From the NCBI GenBank assembly GCA_937870825.1, contig CALMZO010000035.1, forward strand, positions 49,897 through 113,896: a stretch of 64,000 nt of DNA, given 5' to 3'. Below, one piece after another: positions 61,119-64,000 of this stretch. Positions within the stretch are counted from its first letter, which is position 1; every line of letters begins with the position of its first letter. Source of the DNA: an uncultured Chloroflexota bacterium. GTDB taxonomy: Bacteria > Chloroflexota > Anaerolineae > UBA4142 > SHND01. The translations under genes and the position numbers were made by a program. The notes below the pieces were generated by a model. The model ran no database searches. It was not told the DNA's origin and worked only from the letters and a program-made list of their open reading frames with translations.

Positions 61119-63929
61119 ATGACCAATCAAGGTAAAGTGCAATCAACAGACAAACGCCTCATCGAAGACTATCTTCCCATCGAAGCCATCTCTGCCGAGG
61201 CGCGCCGCGAAAAGTCGGTGCGCCAAGGACACATCTCGACTCTACATCTCTGGTGGGCGCGGCGTCCTCTCGTGGCGTGTCGCGCAGCAGTGTTCGGCGC
61301 GCTCGCGCCAGCTGGAAGTGGCTCACCAGAGTTCGTCGCAGATCTCTGCACTTATCCGGGACCTCGTGATAAGATTCAAGAAGCGCAACAATTAATACTT
61401 CAGGCACACGCCAAACGGCTGACAGAGCAGCGGGGCGAAAAGGTTACGGTCGAAGATATTGAAGCAGGACGCGCACCGCGACCACGCGTTTTGGATATGT
61501 TTGCGGGAGGCGGCGCAATTCCTCTGGAAGCACTGCGCCTTGGCTGTGAAGCCTACGCGCTTGACCTCAATCCTGTGGCGCACTTGATTGAGTTGTGTAC
61601 ACTCGTCTATCCACAAAAGTACGGACAGCCCGACCCGTCGGCGAAAGGTTCGGCGAAAGATGGGTCGTGGGCAGGACTTGCCGGGGAAGTGGAGTATTGG
61701 GGCAAGTGGGTTTTGGAGCGAGTGAAAAATGAGATTGGCGATCTTTATCCGCCGATTCCCGTAAACAAGTCAAGAGCCAACACGCAGAAAACAGAAGGAG
61801 CGAAACGCGACCGAGCCATTCGCGAGAGCGATGGGCAGTATGTCATGGGCAATGACATGATGCCAGGCGGACTAGATGATGTAGAAATGGTCATACCTGT
61901 CGCGTATCTCTGGACGCGTACCGTGCGTTGCAAGAATCCAACCTGCGGGGGAACTGTGCCCCTCGTTCGCCAGACGTGGCTCGCCAAGACGCCAAGTCGG
62001 TTTGTAGCGCTCAAGATGGAAGTGCCGCAAAACGCAATAGGAGCAGACAAGCACGCACATTTCCGCGTAATCGAAGCGAAGACCGAAAAGGACTTGGGTT
62101 TTGATCCGGCGGATATGTCAAAAGGGGGCAATGCAACTTGTCCTTTTTGCGGTACGGTCGCGGACACAACTTATGTGAAAGCGGAAGGGAAGGCAGGCCG
62201 AATAGCCTCGCATCTAATGGCAGTCCTATGTACCCAGAAAGGCACCACTGGGAAGATCTATGTTGGTACAGATGACTTGGATCGTTCATTCCTGCCCGAT
62301 GAGACTGTCATTCAGACACGAATTGAACGAGTTTGCAGGGAAACAAGGCTAACCGTCCCAAGCGAGCCATTACCTCCAAGAGGGACGCTGGGTTTTCGTG
62401 TTCAGCCATATGGGTATTCCGAATGGGGACAGTTATTTACGCCGCGCCAGATGTTGGCATTGCTAACCTTCGTTAAATGGGTGCGGGGTGCTGTCGCCGA
62501 ATCATTGCAACGCGGATATGGCTCTGATAACGCGAAAGTAATTGCCTCATACTTATCTCTTGCAGTCGGGAAATTGGCAGATGTAGGAAGCTCGCTTTGC
62601 ACGCTCAACTACACCGGCGGACGAGGCGTAAAACCAACATTTGTTCGCAATGCTCTGCCGATGGTTTGGGACTTCACAGAATCCAATCCATTTAATCCGA
62701 TTGCTGCCAGCTGGCAGAATCAGATGACTTCTATCAAAAGCACATTACAGACAATCGCTGTCACTGAGCCGGCTTCGGTTAGCCGTGGGTCAGCAACTCA
62801 GTTGCCATATGCAGATGGATATTTCGATGCAGTTGTTAGCGATCCACCATACTATGACAATATGGCATATGCAGACTGGTCTGACTTCTTCTACGTGTGG
62901 ATAAAGCGAGCAATTGGTGATCTCTACCCCGAACATTTCGCGTCCGCCTCAACACCAAAGAAGCAGGAAGCAATCGCAGAACCCAAACGGCATCAAGGAG
63001 ACATGCGAATTGCGAAGAGTGTCTATGAGAGTTTGATGGCTGAAGCCTTCACCGAGTCAGCTCGTGTGCTCAAATCAGGCGCCCCGCTGAATATTGTCTA
63101 TGCACATAAAACAACTGTCGGGTGGGCAACACTCGTCGACGCTTTACGAAAAGCTGGGTTCACCGTTGTAGAAGCTTGGCCTCTCGACACAGAGCGGCCA
63201 GGTCGCCCAAGAGCCAACGACTCGGCTGCTCTTGCCTCTTCCATCTTTCTCGTTGCGCGCCGCCGAGAAGGAAATGAGATCGGTTCATATGAAGATGACG
63301 TTCAGCTCGAGTTGCAAACCATCGTCCGCGAGCGCGTCGACACATTGTGGAGAAAGGGCGTCACGGGGGCAGATTTAGTGATTGCATGTGTTGGTGCGGG
63401 ACTGCGCGCCTTTACTCGCTTTGCGCACGTCGAGTACGCGAACGGCGAAGAAGTGCCTGCCGACAAATTTCTCACGGAAGTGGAAGGCGCAGTACTGGAG
63501 ACGTTGTTGGAGAAACTATTTGGTATGCCGCGTTCGGGTGTATCAGTGGTGGATCCGGCCACGCGATTTTATGTCCTTTGGCGGTTTGCCTATCGAAGTG
63601 CGGCGATTGAAGCCGGGGAAGCGATCATTTTTGCATATCCGCAGGGCGTCGAGTTGGACGGGGCTCACGGAGTGAGCCAGGGCGCTCGCGCTCTTGTGGC
63701 AAGAGTCAAGAACCAATATCGCTTGCGCGATTTCACCGAACGGGGTGATAACGAGAAACTCGGATTGGCATCGGATGGTATAGCGCCGCCATTGATTGAC
63801 GTGCTCCACCGTACACTTTGGTTGATGGAAAATCAACCACGGAAACTTCCAGAATTTCTTGGTGAGGCGCGTCCTAGAACGGATTCCTATTTAACTCAAG
63901 GGACGAATGTGGTAAATTGCGCGCCATGA
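61119..63929 (+). CDS. DUF1156 adenine-specific DNA methyltransferase (DrmMI-like), probably 3'-truncated
   Basis: A 936-residue methyltransferase with N-terminal DUF1156 (RLIEDYLPIEAISAEARREK, STLHLWWARRPLVACRA). SAM motif is VLDMFAGGGAIPLEALRLGC; the zinc sites are CKNPTCGGTVP and CPFCGTV; catalytic motif IV is VSDPPYYDNMAYADWSDFF. This is the COG1743 class, used by DISARM class 1 to protect host DNA. AGGAATTGCA precedes the start. The last 12 codons (to NVVNCAP) read into sequence that belongs to an IS630-type element; the true C-terminus may be lost. The SNF2 helicase at 50307 is the likely partner. Confidence 0.85.
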   Translation: MTNQGKVQSTDKRLIEDYLPIEAISAEARREKSVRQGHISTLHLWWARRPLVACRAAVFGALAPAGSGSPEFVADLCTYPGPRDKIQEAQQLILQAHAKRLTEQRGEKVTVEDIEAGRAPRPRVLDMFAGGGAIPLEALRLGCEAYALDLNPVAHLIELCTLVYPQKYGQPDPSAKGSAKDGSWAGLAGEVEYWGKWVLERVKNEIGDLYPPIPVNKSRANTQKTEGAKRDRAIRESDGQYVMGNDMMPGGLDDVEMVIPVAYLWTRTVRCKNPTCGGTVPLVRQTWLAKTPSRFVALKMEVPQNAIGADKHAHFRVIEAKTEKDLGFDPADMSKGGNATCPFCGTVADTTYVKAEGKAGRIASHLMAVLCTQKGTTGKIYVGTDDLDRSFLPDETVIQTRIERVCRETRLTVPSEPLPPRGTLGFRVQPYGYSEWGQLFTPRQMLALLTFVKWVRGAVAESLQRGYGSDNAKVIASYLSLAVGKLADVGSSLCTLNYTGGRGVKPTFVRNALPMVWDFTESNPFNPIAASWQNQMTSIKSTLQTIAVTEPASVSRGSATQLPYADGYFDAVVSDPPYYDNMAYADWSDFFYVWIKRAIGDLYPEHFASASTPKKQEAIAEPKRHQGDMRIAKSVYESLMAEAFTESARVLKSGAPLNIVYAHKTTVGWATLVDALRKAGFTVVEAWPLDTERPGRPRANDSAALASSIFLVARRREGNEIGSYEDDVQLELQTIVRERVDTLWRKGVTGADLVIACVGAGLRAFTRFAHVEYANGEEVPADKFLTEVEGAVLETLLEKLFGMPRSGVSVVDPATRFYVLWRFAYRSAAIEAGEAIIFAYPQGVELDGAHGVSQGARALVARVKNQYRLRDFTERGDNEKLGLASDGIAPPLIDVLHRTLWLMENQPRKLPEFLGEARPRTDSYLTQGTNVVNCAP

Positions 63930-64000
63930 ATGCTTATTCCTCGGATTTGCGTGAACGCGTTATTGCCGCTGCACGCACGCCCAACTTGACGCAACCTGAA
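63926..64000 (+). CDS. IS630-type transposase (5' part, runs off window)
   Basis: The first 25 codons begin MNAYSSDLRERVIAAA, the typical N-terminus of IS630-family transposases (HTH_29-type start). ATG at 63926 overlaps the methyltransferase stop (ATGA). The left end of the element lies upstream, probably within 63880-63925, but its inverted repeat cannot be confirmed because the other end is outside. Confidence 0.7.
   Translation, partial: MNAYSSDLRERVIAAARTPNLTQPE

Overview
The window looks like part of a bacterial mobile or extrachromosomal element with an attached defence island. The host is probably an environmental bacterium of moderate-to-high GC. Gene style and families are compatible with Chloroflexota, but this is a weak inference because no rRNA, tRNA or core marker is present.

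Region A (1-43,300) is read almost wholly on the minus strand. It holds many small genes of unknown function, most with clear ribosome binding sites and many separated by terminator-like hairpins. Among them are a DNA polymerase III alpha subunit, a sliding clamp, a DnaG-like primase, a UvrD-like helicase, a RadC-like protein and a ParB-like protein. There is also a rare fusion of an adenine methyltransferase to a helicase, and an almost complete PRTRC cassette (ParB-related, ThiF-related cassette) in the order E-C-x-F-B-A-ThiF. PRTRC pairs a ubiquitin-like protein with ThiF/E1-like, E2-like and JAB-peptidase-like proteins. Together these suggest a plasmid or integrative element that brings part of its own replisome. 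No phage structural genes are seen.

Two plus-strand cargo units interrupt region A. At 5,442-8,809 a small helical protein precedes a STAND-type NTPase with TPR repeats; the C-terminus of the first and the N-terminus of the second share a short motif, as in amyloid-signalling (BASS-type) NLR pairs. At 24,078-25,505 lies a DUF234-type AAA ATPase with its own strong promoter and operator-like palindrome.

Region B (43,100-45,254) is gene-poor. It contains a candidate small RNA (about 43,291-43,366) next to the start of the leftward gene series.

Region C (45,255-64,000) is a defence island. A minus-strand six-gene operon encodes a DUF4160 protein, a DUF2442/XRE/ImmA-like protease, a DUF4186 protein, a radical SAM enzyme, an ASCH protein and a nucleotide-kinase-like protein; I know of no described system with this gene set. 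Then come a SNF2-like helicase (DrmD-like), a short type II CBASS (E2, CD-NTase, and a divergent nuclease-SAVED effector), a Gabija-like pair whose nuclease gene is split by a 207-bp MITE-like element, a frameshifted small gene and a DUF1156 methyltransferase (DrmMI-like). The window ends at the start of an IS630-type transposase that probably cuts off the methyltransferase end. The helicase and methyltransferase may be two parts of a class 1 DISARM locus separated by the nested CBASS and Gabija modules.
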